DNA of 64,000 nucleotides from Chytridium lagenaria (GCA_025449115.1 JAHLKC010000129.1:53300-117299), one strand, 5' to 3'. Counted from the stretch's first letter, positions 45,671 to 56,295 are shown. Notes: generated from the sequence alone by a model not told the origin. Made by a program: numbers and translations.

Positions 45671-46517
45671 TGTTAACGTTTAGAGAGAATGCGCGATAGA
45701 TATTGCAGAGAGTACAGGATTGAACTGATACTTCCACTTGGAGGGGGAAAGTGATCCCTTTTTATAGTCATTTTCAATAAAAGTCCTCTGGGAACTTAAA
45801 GTGCACTTCTCACTCAGATGCTGAGAATTGATGGGATGTTTCCATATAACGCCTTTTGGTGGCGCTTCTCAGCTTCTCTTGCTTCTCACGGTGGCTGTGA
45901 CATATGCTGACATATGTCCTTACACATGATAAACATGTGTAAGAGCCCGGGGGTCTGCCGCAGGGTCTATCCCAGGGTGCGGTAGACACCGGAGAGACGC
46001 CCCAGGGTTCAGGACCCTGGGGAGGTGATTCAGGGTGCTTGGAGCGACGTCCCCAGGGTGCAGGACCCCAGGGTGCAGGACCCTGGGGAGCGGGACCCTG
46101 GGGAGCGGGACCCTGACGCGCTGACCCAAGGGTGCGGGACCCTGGGGTGTAATGACGATAAGATGATAAAGTGTAAAGACCTTATGTGCGGAACATAATC
46201 ACGCGTGCTCGGAGCTGAGATCTATAGTATATATTCTCGTCGTCGAGTTAACTTGATCTATCGGCATTCCGCAACGTAGCAAAACTGCAACTCTTAGTCA
46301 TTTGGCGTACTGCAATAACAAGTTGAGTTTTGCTACAGCGTTAAAGCTGATATGTGATCATGTTAAATACGAGTCAAACGTGAATATAGATCTATAACGT
46401 GCGACGTAAAGGTCGTCTCTCTGGTTCAGTCGGATGAACATGTTCGACGGATGAACATCATGAATCGCAAAGTAAGAGTTTATTGAATTGTTATAACGAT
46501 ACAACAGAGATTCAACA
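45671..46517 (-). repeat. 5' LTR of the copia element
   Basis: 847 bp, nearly identical to the left LTR. In the element's orientation this is the promoter LTR. The gag ATG at 45647 lies 24 bp inside it, so the primer-binding site must sit in the short CAAAACTGCTACATACTG segment or overlap the LTR edge. I cannot assign a primer tRNA. Confidence 0.97.
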
Positions 46518-46522
46518 TCCTC
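46518..46522. other. Target site duplication TCCTC (right)
   Basis: The partner of the left duplication. Removing the element and one copy restores a continuous ...GATCCTCCCTTATG... sequence. Confidence 0.93.
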
Positions 46523-47899
46523 CCTTATGCAGTCCGTCCCTCCCACATACTTTCATCTCTATTGTACTCTTGCCAAATCTTGTCCATGTTGGGTGGGATG
46601 CTATGGTGTTGTGTGTTGGTATTGTGGTGCGTGGTTTAAGTGAGAAATAAAACGTTAAGAGAACAAAGCAAACATTAAAGCCTATTAGTTGACGCAACAT
46701 ATCTGTCCTGTCGACTCTGCCCGATGACCTATTAGAGGGTCGTTGCACAGGAAATATATTTTGCAGATGGTTGAGGAAAGATAATCCGTATGTACCAAGA
46801 TCCTACCAAAGAGGAAAAGCTCATATGCTGCAGTACCCTCTGCTGTTATTAACTAGCGGACAGCTTGTTCTAAGCTGTTAGCTATAATTTGGTAGGGGGT
46901 TTTTGGACAACTATTCAATCAATGCGTGTGGAAAAGGGAGGCAAGAAACGGACACGGACCTTAGAGTTGAATATATCTGGAAGCTGAGTGTGATCGGGAA
47001 GCGCATTTGAAGCAGATCTGATTATGGCACATTCACATTGACAGGCCGTAAATAATGTTTATTGAGTTCTAGTCATGATGTACATTAAACCCGCGACACG
47101 TAGTGTTCGCGTGTCTAAGGAATATTGGCAACATGTTAGCCACAGCTCTATCTTTTGCGTTTCTTTTCTAGTATTCTCCTCGAAGTTTCTATGATTATTT
47201 AAAAGCTGGTAAGTAATAGAAACTTTTGGTTAATCCGATTTGACAGCCAAAACATCCTTTGCAGGTACATTCTACCAACAGATTGTAATCACTCTTATAT
47301 GTTTTTTTTATTTTAATTTACCCAAATATATCGTTTCGGTTGAGTTAAGATCGTTCAATATATCCATCATGTAACTAGGGACACTGTAATTTCTCCCCAC
47401 TTATACTCCCCCCCCCCTCACCGCGGTTCCAGGAGATGATTAACATAGATTTCCTGTATAAACAGATGTTTCTGGCCCCTTTTCATGGTATCTCCGTTTG
47501 TGAACAGCAGCTTTTCGCTTTTGAGGACACTCAGTAACCTTTGATCAACTGCAATCCGGGCCATATTTCCACAGTACATCTTTTACCCATAGACCGCGTT
47601 TCAGAAAGATGGTATTCACGATTTACCACTATCGAAAAAGGCGAAGGCGCTAAATCATTTACTCATATGGTATTTATGGTATCACTGAGGAATCATCTTC
47701 AACTATTGAAAGCCAACGTCGCCAATGAAGCAAATATTTCCCCATTTATAGACCCTCCGGTGGAACATGTGTGTAGCGGATTACGCATCAACATTTTGAT
47801 CGCAGCCTTTTTAATATTCACTCGAAAAAACAGATGCCTCCAGCAAGTACTAAGCAGCCGTCTGAGTCTGGACAGTGGAAGAAAAGCTTCTCTAGATGG

Positions 47900-47933
47900 T
47901 AGGGTTAGGGCTAAAGCTAGGGCTACACTTAGG
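47900..47933 (+). repeat. Degenerate interstitial telomere-like tract
   Basis: TAGGGTTAGGGCTAAAGCTA followed by GGGCTACACTTAGG: telomeric units with substitutions, in the same orientation as the chromosome end. Confidence 0.6.
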
Positions 47934-48067
47934 ACTGCGAACTTTTGCACTTATAAAGCATGCCTGGGTAAAAGGTGCATCGGATAGAGCATCGAAAATA
48001 CTACTAGAAAAACGTTTGGGCCGCCCCTGGGTTACGTGTTTTGAGGGAGCTACCATTAGCCTTAAAG

Positions 48068-48082
48068 TTAGGTTAGGGTTAG
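48068..48082 (+). repeat. Short interstitial telomeric sequence
   Basis: TTAGGTTAGGGTTAG, just before the sharp change to AT-rich sequence that begins the palindrome-bearing unit. Confidence 0.65.
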
Positions 48083-48200
48083 CACCGAGCTGGTTAGTCT
48101 GATTAATTTTTTTTTTAAAAAATTTATTGACTTCGAAATTTTTTGAATTTAACTTTGAAGTTTCGAATTTAACTTTGACAATTTTAAAAACAAAATTTAT

Positions 48201-51200
48201 TTATTCTGAATCAAAAAACAAGTTATACGAAATGTCAAAATGTTCAAAAAGATTGAGGTCATCGTTGCAGTCAAAAAGTCCGTCGAGATCAAACTCCATG
48301 ATAGGGGATGGTATGTTTGTAACAGATGTAGGGGCAGTATCGAGTAGTGGAATGTCAATGTCCATATTGATCGGTTGCTCATCGACCAGTTGGGGATTAT
48401 TGGTCACTTGCTCCGTAAGAAGTTGGGGATTAATGAGTAGGGGATCGGTGCCGTCTTGGTGTTCATCAATATCAGCTACATCAGATTGAACATTGTTAGT
48501 TTGATACTCATGAACGAGTAGAGGATCGGTGCCGTCTTCGAGTTCAGCTAGATTGAACATTGTTAGGTTGATACTTAATTGGTTCTGCCAGTGTATCCAT
48601 ACCTGAGTCTAAGATTGTATCCACCGCCAACATATCCACACCCGAGTTAAAGGTTGTATCTGCCGCCAAAGTATCCATACCCAACTCAAAACTAGTATCC
48701 ACTGCCAACGTATCAATACCCTTCTCAGAACTTGTATCTTTTGCCAACGTATCCATACCCAACTCAGAACTTGTATCCACCGCCAACGTATCCATACCCA
48801 ACTCAAAACTCTCATCCACTGCCAACGCATCCATACCCGAGTCATCCATACCCAACTCAAAACTCTCATCCACTGCCAACGCATCCATACCCGAGTCAAA
48901 GGTTGAATCCGCCGCCGACATACCCATACCCGAGTCAAATGGTGTACCTGCCTCCACAGAGAACTGAGTGATGAAGGATGTATGGGCTTCACGGTTGGGA
49001 GCAGCAGGTTGTTCGTGAGGTGGATAAACCCCTTTTGGGAGTAGCTGACATCGTTGCTGACGTTGTAAAAATAGATTGCGCATATAATTGTCTCGCACAG
49101 TATCCGGAATTCCCACTAGTTTCAAAAAGCTGTGTCGGAGGAGCGGTTCTAACAATGCTTTAGATGTTATCTAATGGTTTTAGATTTACCTTCGTCACTA
49201 CTCTCATCAACAAATTCAACACATGCTTCACTACTCTCTTCAACACATTCATCAATACCTACCGAACAGATCGAGTTCGGTAGTTGCACAAAGGATTCAG
49301 CCTCAATGTCCTTGAAAAATTTAGATGTTACAAAAAAAAAATTTACCTACCGAACAGATCGAGTTTGGTAGTTGCACAAAGCTATTATTAACAACCAGAT
49401 TGGATTCAGCCTCAATGTCCTTAAAAATTTAGTAATGTGGGAAAGGAAAAATTTACCTACCGAACAGATCCAGTTCGGTAGTTGCACAAAGTTATCATCA
49501 ACCACAATTTCAGCCTCACTGTCATTAAAAGCGCTCCTGCTGTAAGAAGCTTGATGTGACGGTGGACTAGTATTTTTGCTAGCTCCATTTACGAGGCTGA
49601 AAGAAATGGTGCTAGGAGCATGAAGTCGGGTGGCAGCTGAATACGTCTCATTAGGGATTCGCGGAAGAAATGTGTCCTCAAGATTTTGGGATATAATTTT
49701 GCGAATGACAGATATCAAAGGTGCGAGAAGGTCATTGAAAACTTCTTCATTTCTGTAGGTCTTCTTGCATTGGCCGCATTTTAACCGTATTCGTAGTGTT
49801 GGTTTTGTTTCACCTATAGACGGTTCAAATCAATTCTTAAGTAAATACATACTGATATCTTGGAAGTTTGAAGCCCTTTTGCAGTGCGTACAAAGGATTC
49901 CCGTGCGGCTGAGAAGATTTTTGAATATCATCATCGCATTCTTGTCGGATGACTCAATGCGATTGATTAAACGCAAATAAGGAGTAGCACGTCTAAAAGT
50001 TGGTTAAACGTTACGCAGAACTTGATATTAAATAAAGAAAATTTTTACTACCGAACAACATGAGTTCGGTAGTTAAAATTTTTACTACCGAACAACACGA
50101 GTTCGGTAGTTAAATTTTTATGAAATCTAATAACTACCTTATGCTAGAACCATCCCTCGATGATAATCCATGACCAACACGTATCGCAGAATTGGAAAAA
50201 CCTATTCCTGGCGACGGCTCGATGTCAATAATAGGCCTTGAAATGCTGTAGTCTCTGATGCGGATGTTGTTCCGAGTTACTTTCCAGTACGTATCTGGAC
50301 CCGGACCGGGATTGGCATCGCTCTCAGCATCAGTCTCGGCATATCTCTCTCCTTGTGATGGGTTAACGTGTACAAGTGACACATTATGAGGGATGTACCG
50401 TGTTCGGAAAACACGCGCTGACTCAGCGCTGAGAGGGTTGAAAAGATGATCGATTGCAGGCAAACCATGACGTTCCCGTCCTTGATCCTTGGATATTAAG
50501 GCCAAAAAGGGTCGAAGTGCACAGTCTACGACATTGTCAATTGTGTAACTTGATTTGCAGCCAGCGCATCGCCATCGTAGTCGACGATTCTTGGGTTCAT
50601 CTGTTTGGTCAGTTGTTAAATTTAACATGAGAGATGGTCTTACGGTTGGTGGTAAGCTTTGATTGGCAAGTATGACATTTCAATCGTGACCTCAAGATTT
50701 CTGCCATTTGTTTTCGTGCGTTGCTGTCACCAATCTCTACCTCTTTAGCCAGGCGGCCCCAATTTGTGTCTGGGTACACACCAAGTCCGCCATCGCCGAT
50801 AGAAAATTGAAATCCACCGAAATATCTGGCAAAGAAGCTTTTGAAGGGCATTGAATGTGTTCGTGAATAGTCCTTGTTGATACCCACAAGGTTCAGCAAA
50901 GATCGTAAACCAACTAGTTGGTTTTCACGTGGTTTCGCTCCATTGTCACCTATCAAAAGGGTTATAAAGTTATGATATTTGAAGCAAACCTTGAAAGAGT
51001 CTGTTTTTTCCTGCATTGTGAAGTGCCGCATCAAACTGTTGAAAATACAGTGCAGTCGGAACACTTTTGATTGTAATGCCCAGATGGCGAAGCTGATTGG
51101 ATGACCAGATAGGCAGTTCCAGCACTTGGCTCAACAAATTGCTTAGTGAGGAAACCTTGAGTCGAGCTTCAATTCGATAATGTGAAAGCTGGAGAGGTGA

Positions 51201-52127
51201 GGCTTTCATAACCTTCATCATGCCTAAAAATACTCCCGAGTACCCACGCAAAGATTTGATGCTTTTTGGGGCACTGTATCCAAGACTCGAATTGTAGGCT
51301 TTCACAGAGTGCGTCAAATGAGGGTACACCTTAAATGAGGTGTTGCGAAATTTAGCCTGCACCCATCCCGCCCCATCCCCCACAGGACCCAGTACAGGAA
51401 AGATTTTGACACCCTGTAGTTGCCCGACATGGCTCTGAATGTTGTCGGAAACAGGTGCCCAGTTGATAAGAGCGATTGACTCCGTTTGAACAAACTTGCC
51501 GACATCAACATATGTTTCTATGTCGGGTCCGTCATTTTCACCGTTATCTTCACTTGAGGGCAATGCCAGACGAAAAGGAAAGTTGCGAAAGTTCTTCAGT
51601 TTCGATTTTTGCCCAAATTGCACCAAACGAATCTTGCTGATTCCGAGGGCCTTAATGGCGGTGCACAGATCCGGTAGTGCCATGAATTGCGTGCCAGTTA
51701 TAAAGGACGTATTAAAGCGCGATCGCTGCGTTGTTTCGACGTAAGATGGTGATGTACAAACAGATATGAAGAATAACTGGTGTAATTTGGCTGCCAATGC
51801 GATCTTCAGTTCCGCGCAATCGTACAGATGACTTTTGATTTTTAAAATAAAGGGAAAGGATGTAACGACAAGGGCGTCAGGGGCAAAACCAGTGTCGTTA
51901 TGCTTTGGCCAGGTTTTGCAAAGGCCGACGCAGTCATCAGGGAACAGAGACGAGATTGTGTCGCATGAAAGCGTAATTGCAAGGAAATCAATATCAAACT
52001 GCGAGAGAACACCTTCGCTCAAATCATCATCGTCAGATTCACCATCAGGAATCACATATTGCTCGCTTGCTGAAGGGCTTGAGCCGTTTTCAACCCCGGA
52101 TGTATATGGATGACATGATGGATGCAT
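48201..52127 (-). CDS. Unit gene B: zinc-ribbon nuclear-type protein with acidic tail
   Basis: The ATG at 52127 opens MHPSCHPYTSGVENGSSPSA. A first exon of about 380 codons has no family I know. The next exons encode a Cys pair pair (LKCHTCQSKL near 50675, RWRCAGCKSSYTIDNV near 50565), then a second related module (ILCTHCKRASNFQ near 49890, RLKCGQCKKTYRNEEV near 49780). Each is followed by a similar helix (CALRPFLALISK, NDLLAPLISVIRK). Then three repeated micro-exons end in VQLPN(W/S)ICS, an acidic domain has about ten 13-residue repeats of the DTLAVDTSFELGM type, and the end is MEFDLDGLFDCNDDLNLFEH, resembling an acidic activation domain. Introns are short GT..AG. Frame corrections are needed near 48555. 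A DNA-binding regulator is my inference; a transposase zinc ribbon is an alternative, but no catalytic domain follows. Confidence 0.6.
48590..48930 (-). repeat. 39-bp coding tandem repeat (13-residue unit)
   Basis: Units of 39 bp (one is extended by an in-frame duplicate) encode variants of D(T/A)LAVD(T/E)S(F/S)ELGM about ten times in gene B. Each unit carries four or so acidic residues and regularly spaced hydrophobics. Confidence 0.9.
49259..49283. repeat. 25-bp palindrome, copy 1 (across a splice donor)
   Basis: Arms CTACCGAAC and GTTCGGTAG with centre AGATCGA. On the minus strand it encodes ...LPNSICS, and its end would form a GTAGGT donor, although reading straight through is also open here. 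Confidence 0.9.
49347..49371. repeat. 25-bp palindrome, copy 2 (one arm mismatch, across a splice donor)
   Basis: Centre AGATCGA; the right arm reads GTTTGGTAG. On the minus strand the sequence continues into GTAGGTAAATTTTT, a likely 5' splice site. Confidence 0.88.
49457..49481. repeat. 25-bp palindrome, copy 3 (across a splice donor)
   Basis: Centre AGATCCA. It encodes LPNWICS on the minus strand, followed by GTAGGTAAATTTTT as in copy 2. Confidence 0.9.
50048..50072. repeat. 25-bp palindrome, copy 4 (intronic)
   Basis: Centre AACATGA. It sits in the gene B intron between the two zinc-ribbon modules, in tandem with copy 5 (37-bp step, including a shared TTAAAATTTTTA-like spacer). Confidence 0.92.
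50085..50109. repeat. 25-bp palindrome, copy 5 (intronic)
   Basis: Centre AACACGA. The neighbour of copy 4 in the same intron. Confidence 0.92.
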
Positions 52128-52144
52128 GCTTCAAAAATGTGTAA

Positions 52145-52169
52145 CTACCGAACAAAATCTGTTCGGTAG
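52145..52169. repeat. 25-bp palindrome, copy 6 (upstream of gene B)
   Basis: Centre AAAATCT. It ends 18 bp upstream of the gene B start codon (52127), so it lies in the 5' leader or core promoter. Confidence 0.92.
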
Positions 52170-52251
52170 TAAAAACAAACAAAAAAGGTGCCTAAATTTG
52201 TCATACTATATTTATAATTTTTATTTACATCTACTGTGTTACTACCAAACA

Positions 52252-52276
52252 GATCTAGCGCTGTTACATTTTATTA
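52252..52276. repeat. Degenerate 25-bp palindrome (upstream of gene B)
   Basis: CTACCAAAC-AGATCTA-GCGCTGTTA keeps the left arm with one change, but the right arm has decayed. It lies between copies 6 and 7. Confidence 0.5.
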
Positions 52277-52343
52277 TTCTTATTTGATACTTCCGTGTTA
52301 CATGTCCTGAGATGTTCGATACATGCTTCAACATTTTGTGTAA

Positions 52344-52368
52344 CTACCGAACAGGTTCTGTTCGGTAG
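52344..52368. repeat. 25-bp palindrome, copy 7 (upstream of gene B)
   Basis: Centre AGGTTCT. It lies about 220 bp upstream of gene B's ATG, before the long stem-loop. Confidence 0.92.
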
Positions 52369-52455
52369 TAAACTAAAAGTTCTAAAATTTTTCTAATGCT
52401 ATAAAATATTTATTTAATTTAATGCAATTGTGCTACATTTTATGAGATTGATATT

Positions 52456-52634
52456 CCGTTAGAGCCTCTGTTGAAGCCTCCTCGACCTCCCTGTCCTGTG
52501 CAAGGCTGAAACCTCGGTCGTAGACAATATCGCCGTTCTCTGGTCATTGTGGCATGTTCAGAGAACGGCGATATTATCGACGAGCCTTGCAGAGGAGAGG
52601 GAGGGCGGGGAGGCTCGAACCGAGGCTCTAACGG
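52456..52634. repeat. Long imperfect stem-loop between unit genes A and B
   Basis: The left arm (52456-52542) starts CCGTTAGAGCCTC and ends AATATCGCCGTTCTCTG. The right arm (52559-52634) is its mirrored complement, starting CAGAGAACGGCGATATT and ending GAGGCTCTAACGG. The loop is about 16 nt. Arms of roughly 80 bp match at most positions, with an 11-nt insertion in the left arm. It may serve as a terminator between the genes, as an RNA precursor or as a recombination structure. Confidence 0.88.
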
Positions 52635-52729
52635 AAAGGGAGGGCGAGGAATCACGAAAGGGCGGGAAGGAACGAGGAATCGAGATGCATTTTTATTGCC
52701 TATTAATTATACAATTTTTCTACCGAACA

Positions 52730-52754
52730 CACCCTGTTCGGTAGTTCTAGCCTC
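52730..52754. repeat. 25-bp palindrome, copy 8 (after gene A)
   Basis: Centre ACACCCT. It is placed 36 bp beyond the gene A stop and on the gene A side of the stem-loop. Confidence 0.92.
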
Positions 52755-52789
52755 CGTTAACCCCCAGCCTCCGGAGTCCCCTCAGCTCC

Positions 52790-55700
52790 TCAGCTGCCCG
52801 CTTCCTTTTCCGCAACCCCACCTTCAGTGTTCCCCTCGACTACTTTGGAAGTCCTCCCCGCCTCTTCCATTTCAGTGTCCCCCTCGGGTACTTTTGAAGT
52901 CCTCCCCGCCTCTTCCATTTCGGTGTCCCCCTCGGCTCCTTTGGAAGTCCTCCCCGCCCTCCCCGCCTCTTCCATTTCGGTGTCCCCCTCGGGTACTTTT
53001 GAAGTCCTCCCCGCCTCTTCCATTTCGGTGTCCCCCTCGGCTCCTTTGGAAGTCATCCCCGCCCTCCCCGCCTCTTCCATTTCGGTGTCCCCTTCGGCTC
53101 CTTCGGAAGTCCTCCCCGCCTCTTCCCTTTCAGTGTCCCCCTCAGCCGTCCCCTCAGCCGTGTCAGGGTTCCTCGCTGCTGGTTCTTCTGGTGTATCTTC
53201 TTCGGAATCTTCCGTCGAAGTACTTTCGTGACCTGTGCCGCTGTCCCCGTCAGAAGAATCTTCCCCGTCAGAAGATTCTTCCCCATCAGAAGATTCTTCC
53301 CCGTCAGAAGAATCTTCCCCGTCAGAAGGATCTTCAACCAGTCGCCCCCTTTTTCGAGCAGCCTCAGAACTCGCTCCCCCAGAATATTTCCTTTTCTGGA
53401 CGGGGTTAGAAGCCGAAAGCCTGATTCGGGGAGATCCATCTTCCGACGATGCTTCGGAATACTCGATTACGTTGGGTATTGCACCGACCGGGTTGTGAAT
53501 CTTGGAGGGCTTTGAGGGCTTTGGAACGTACGGGGCGGGAATCTTTAGGTCTCGCAGTCTCGGAGATGATTCTGATTGTGATTCCTTTTCACTATCAGAA
53601 TCTTTCGGTACGGTGGCGGCCTTTTTGGGCGTAGGCGCGATAGGCTCGGAACTTGACTCATATACCTGTGTATTGAAAAAGTAAAATAAAATTAGTATTG
53701 GCCTCAATAAAATGCATCAGTCCACACTACAAACCTCATCACTAAGATCAATCTGAATCAAGTCCAAAAAGTCGCCGAAATGGAACAGACGTTCATTCCA
53801 CATTTCTTCGTTAACAGCCGCCTTTGCCGACGCCTTCACCGCCTTCAAACTCTTTATCTCCAAAAACAAGTCGTTCGAGTGCCTTGTACCCAGTGGTTTC
53901 CCCCTTTTCAGACTCTGGCTCCTTGATATGAATGCTTAGGACTTGAACATCGTCGTCGTCGTCGTCGATCTCAATGACTACCGGAGCTTGAGCCTTCTTC
54001 ACGATGCCCTCAAGGACTATCGGAACTTCATTGTCCTCCGCGAGGTTGTCTGGTACATCCTCAGCAAGGTCCTCCTCTGTAACCTTCTCAGCAGAAAGAA
54101 CCGACTTAATGCGCTCGCTGGCATGACCGGCAGACTTTCTGGATGGCCGGGCCTTAAAAGTCCTCCGCTGCCTGGGAATCATCAGCAGACAAACTGGCCT
54201 TGGCTGTGTCGTGCGCTGTTGACTGGCCCGTTATGGCCGTTTCCTTTGCCGCAGACTTGCCCGTCTTCGTCGCGGACTTGCCCGTCTTGGCGGATACCGC
54301 TGGCTTGTCCGTCTTGGCCGTGGCGGCGTGCTGGTGATTTTACCTGTAGGGGCTGTTTCCGCTGGTTTGTCGGTCTTGGCCGAGTCGCGCGCTGTTGACT
54401 TGCCCGGGGACTTGCCCGTTTCCTTGGCCGGTGACGGTTTATCGGTCTTGGCCGAGTCGCGCGCTGTTGACTTGCCCGGTAACTTGCCCGTTTCCTTGGC
54501 CGACTTGCCCGGGGACTTGCCCGTTTCCTTGGCCGGTGGACGGTTTATCGGTCTTGGCCGAGTCGCGCGCTGTTGACTTGCCCCGTTGACTTGCCCGTTT
54601 CCTTGGCCGGTGACGGTTTATCGGTCTTGGCCGAGTCGCGCGCTGTTGACTTGCCCGTTGACTTTGCCCTTTCCTTGGCCGGTTGACGGTTTGTCGGTTT
54701 TGGCCGAGTCGCGCGCTGTTGACTTGCCGGGGACTTGCCCGTTCCTCCATGGGCTTCGCTGAAGAGATATCTGCCTGGGCGTTAAGCTTCTTCCTCTCTC
54801 TCTGTTGAACGCTTCTATCAATCTGGAGATAGTCTTTACGCTTGCGCAGAACTAAAAAAATTAGTTGATGAGGCGAAGTTAGGGCTTACGATAGTAACGC
54901 TTAAAAAGCTCGATTAAAAGAGCTGGCTTGTCACCCCAATCGCTCAATCATCTTCGCCGTAATGACAGTCGTCGACTTCAAACCCCGTTCCGAAACTTTT
55001 CCACATATCCCAAAAATCGCTGAGGGTAAGGGTTGTTTGATGGTGTGTAATGCGCCTTTCGCGCACTTCATCCAACAGAACCTTCTCTTCCTTCAAACGT
55101 TCCCGCCACCTTTCATCACGACGAGTCGAATATGTATCGTCATCCGATTTCTTCGGCTCCACGTCATTGTCATCGAAAAAGTTCCATTGGGTTTCGCAAT
55201 CATTCTGGGCAATTTGTTGAAAAGCCTCGAGAATAACGGAGGCGTCAAGAGGAAGGGTAAGCTGCCGAAACCATTCCAAATTAAAGGCCATCAAGTTCGT
55301 TGCGAACTTGGTGCCAACTGAAACTAGCGCATCGGGCACAACCACCTCGGAGAATTTCATCGCGTCCGGATTTTTCGCCTTAAACGCAGCCTTTCAAATA
55401 CATGAGATGCAAAATTAGCTAATCGACCTCCTTACCTTCGTATAATGAGCAGACAATAACTTCAAATAAGGTTCGTACTTCGCCAAATCATCATCAACCG
55501 TCACGACGTCTGATGAATCTTGCTCTAACTTAATTTCTGCCGTAAGACGCTCCCGAATATGACAGTGGCCCATTGCAGTAATCAGACCCTTCCAGGCTGA
55601 AGTTATACTGTCCATCTTCGAACCCCCAATCTTCTTGATGATATCATCCAACAGGGTCTTTTTTGACGGATCGTGAAGGAATGCAGATTGGACGTCCTTG

Positions 55701-56160
55701 TCGATGAGACTAAAACAATAGTTAGTATACTGTCGGTCGTTTCGTAAACTTACCTCAAACCAAACATGTTGACAACGTTGACAAGTTTACCCTTTCCCTC
55801 CACAGCCTCGCGTGCCTTCTCGATCTTGCTGAGTTGATCGTCAAAGACTTTTGATATCGCATCTGCGAGACGAATGCTGCGCGGTGTCGCCGCCACCCAC
55901 CTCCTCAATATCACGGTCAAGATCTAAAGGAATTAATCTAGCGTCAAGGAAGTTAAGTACCATCTGACAATTCCCGTATCCTAGCATATAAACACTCAGA
56001 TGTCTTTTGAGGAAGTTGGGTTAGCAAGAAGACCACCTATGGCAGCGAGCTCAGTGATCTTCGACATTTGATTCCTTTTAAGAACGAGCTGATTTAAAGT
56101 TAGAACTGACCAGTTTGACTTTCAAAAGCTTACATTGTGGTTCTTGTCGTATAAAGCCAT
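52790..56160 (-). CDS. Unit gene A: chromatin-like protein with H1-like and acidic repeats
   Basis: The ATG at 56160 opens MALYDKNHN, then an intron, then LVLKRNQMSKITELAAIGGL. The N-terminal 400 or so residues look folded and helical (DQLSKIEKAREAVEGKGKLV, SITSAWKGLITAMGHCHIRE, MAFNLEWFRQLTLPLDASVI), in exons separated by short introns. Next come five repeats rich in Lys/Ala/Pro/Thr (PSPAKETGKSPGKSTARDSA), like a histone H1 tail. An Asp run (VIEIDDDDDDVQVLSIHIKE), a Ser/Glu region with repeated EDSSDGEESSDGEE, and a tail of about eight DTEMEEAGRTSK-type repeats end at the stop near 52790. Several frame corrections are needed (56010, 55890, about 54190-54740, 53850). No catalytic motif is seen. 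A nuclear, chromatin-associated role is inferred from composition only. Confidence 0.55.
52840..53130 (-). repeat. Coding repeat in the gene A tail
   Basis: Units of 45-54 bp encoding (V/A)(P/E)EGDTEMEEAGR(AGR)TSK recur about seven times. Some units have an extra GRA insertion. Confidence 0.88.
54290..54740 (-). repeat. ~73-bp coding repeat, H1-like region of gene A
   Basis: GGTCTTGGCCGAGTCGCGCG recurs at about 54371, 54444, 54550 and 54622, with a variant at 54695. Spacing is 72-73 bp, with one 106-bp step. Because the spacing is not always a multiple of three, the frame breaks. Base loss inside GG/CC pairs or repeat slippage would explain it. Confidence 0.88.
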
Positions 56161-56295
56161 GTTGCCAGCCTGACGATAAGATGATAGCTCCGACGGTGAG
56201 TAGGAGTCAAGCTGTGAGGGCCAGGAGGAGATGATCAGTGGCTAAGAGTGGAGATGAATGAGAAGGAAGATTCTTAAAGATGGGGGAAGGTAATC

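Larger units (their letters stand above)
39648..46517 (-). mobile_element. Ty1/copia LTR retrotransposon, recent insertion
   Basis: A 6.87-kb element on the minus strand with two 847-bp LTRs starting TG and ending CA, a gag region, and a pol ORF in copia order (protease, integrase, reverse transcriptase, RNase H). The 5-bp target duplication TCCTC lies at 39643-39647 and 46518-46522. The LTRs differ at only two positions by eye (a C/T near 40210/46233 and a C/T near 40289/46312), so insertion is recent. A G-rich tract just inside the 3' LTR (minus-strand GCGGGGGTG at 40495-40503) is the likely polypurine tract. Confidence 0.97.
46523..48109. other. Intergenic/subtelomeric region with telomere-like traces
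   Basis: No clear gene. A plus-strand frame at 47541-47987 (it includes EKGEGAKSFTHMVFMVSLRN) has ordinary composition, and its last part translates telomere-like sequence. Two short telomere-like tracts mark the right part. Confidence 0.45.

Noticed and set aside
49259..50109. The 25-bp palindromes as CRISPR repeats
   Set aside because: Spacing is irregular, copies lie in exons, introns and promoters, and the genome is fungal.
52549..53409. Pro/Leu/Ser-rich plus-strand frame of 286 codons
   Set aside because: Antisense translation of the Glu/Gly repeat tail of unit gene A and of the stem-loop. No independent support.
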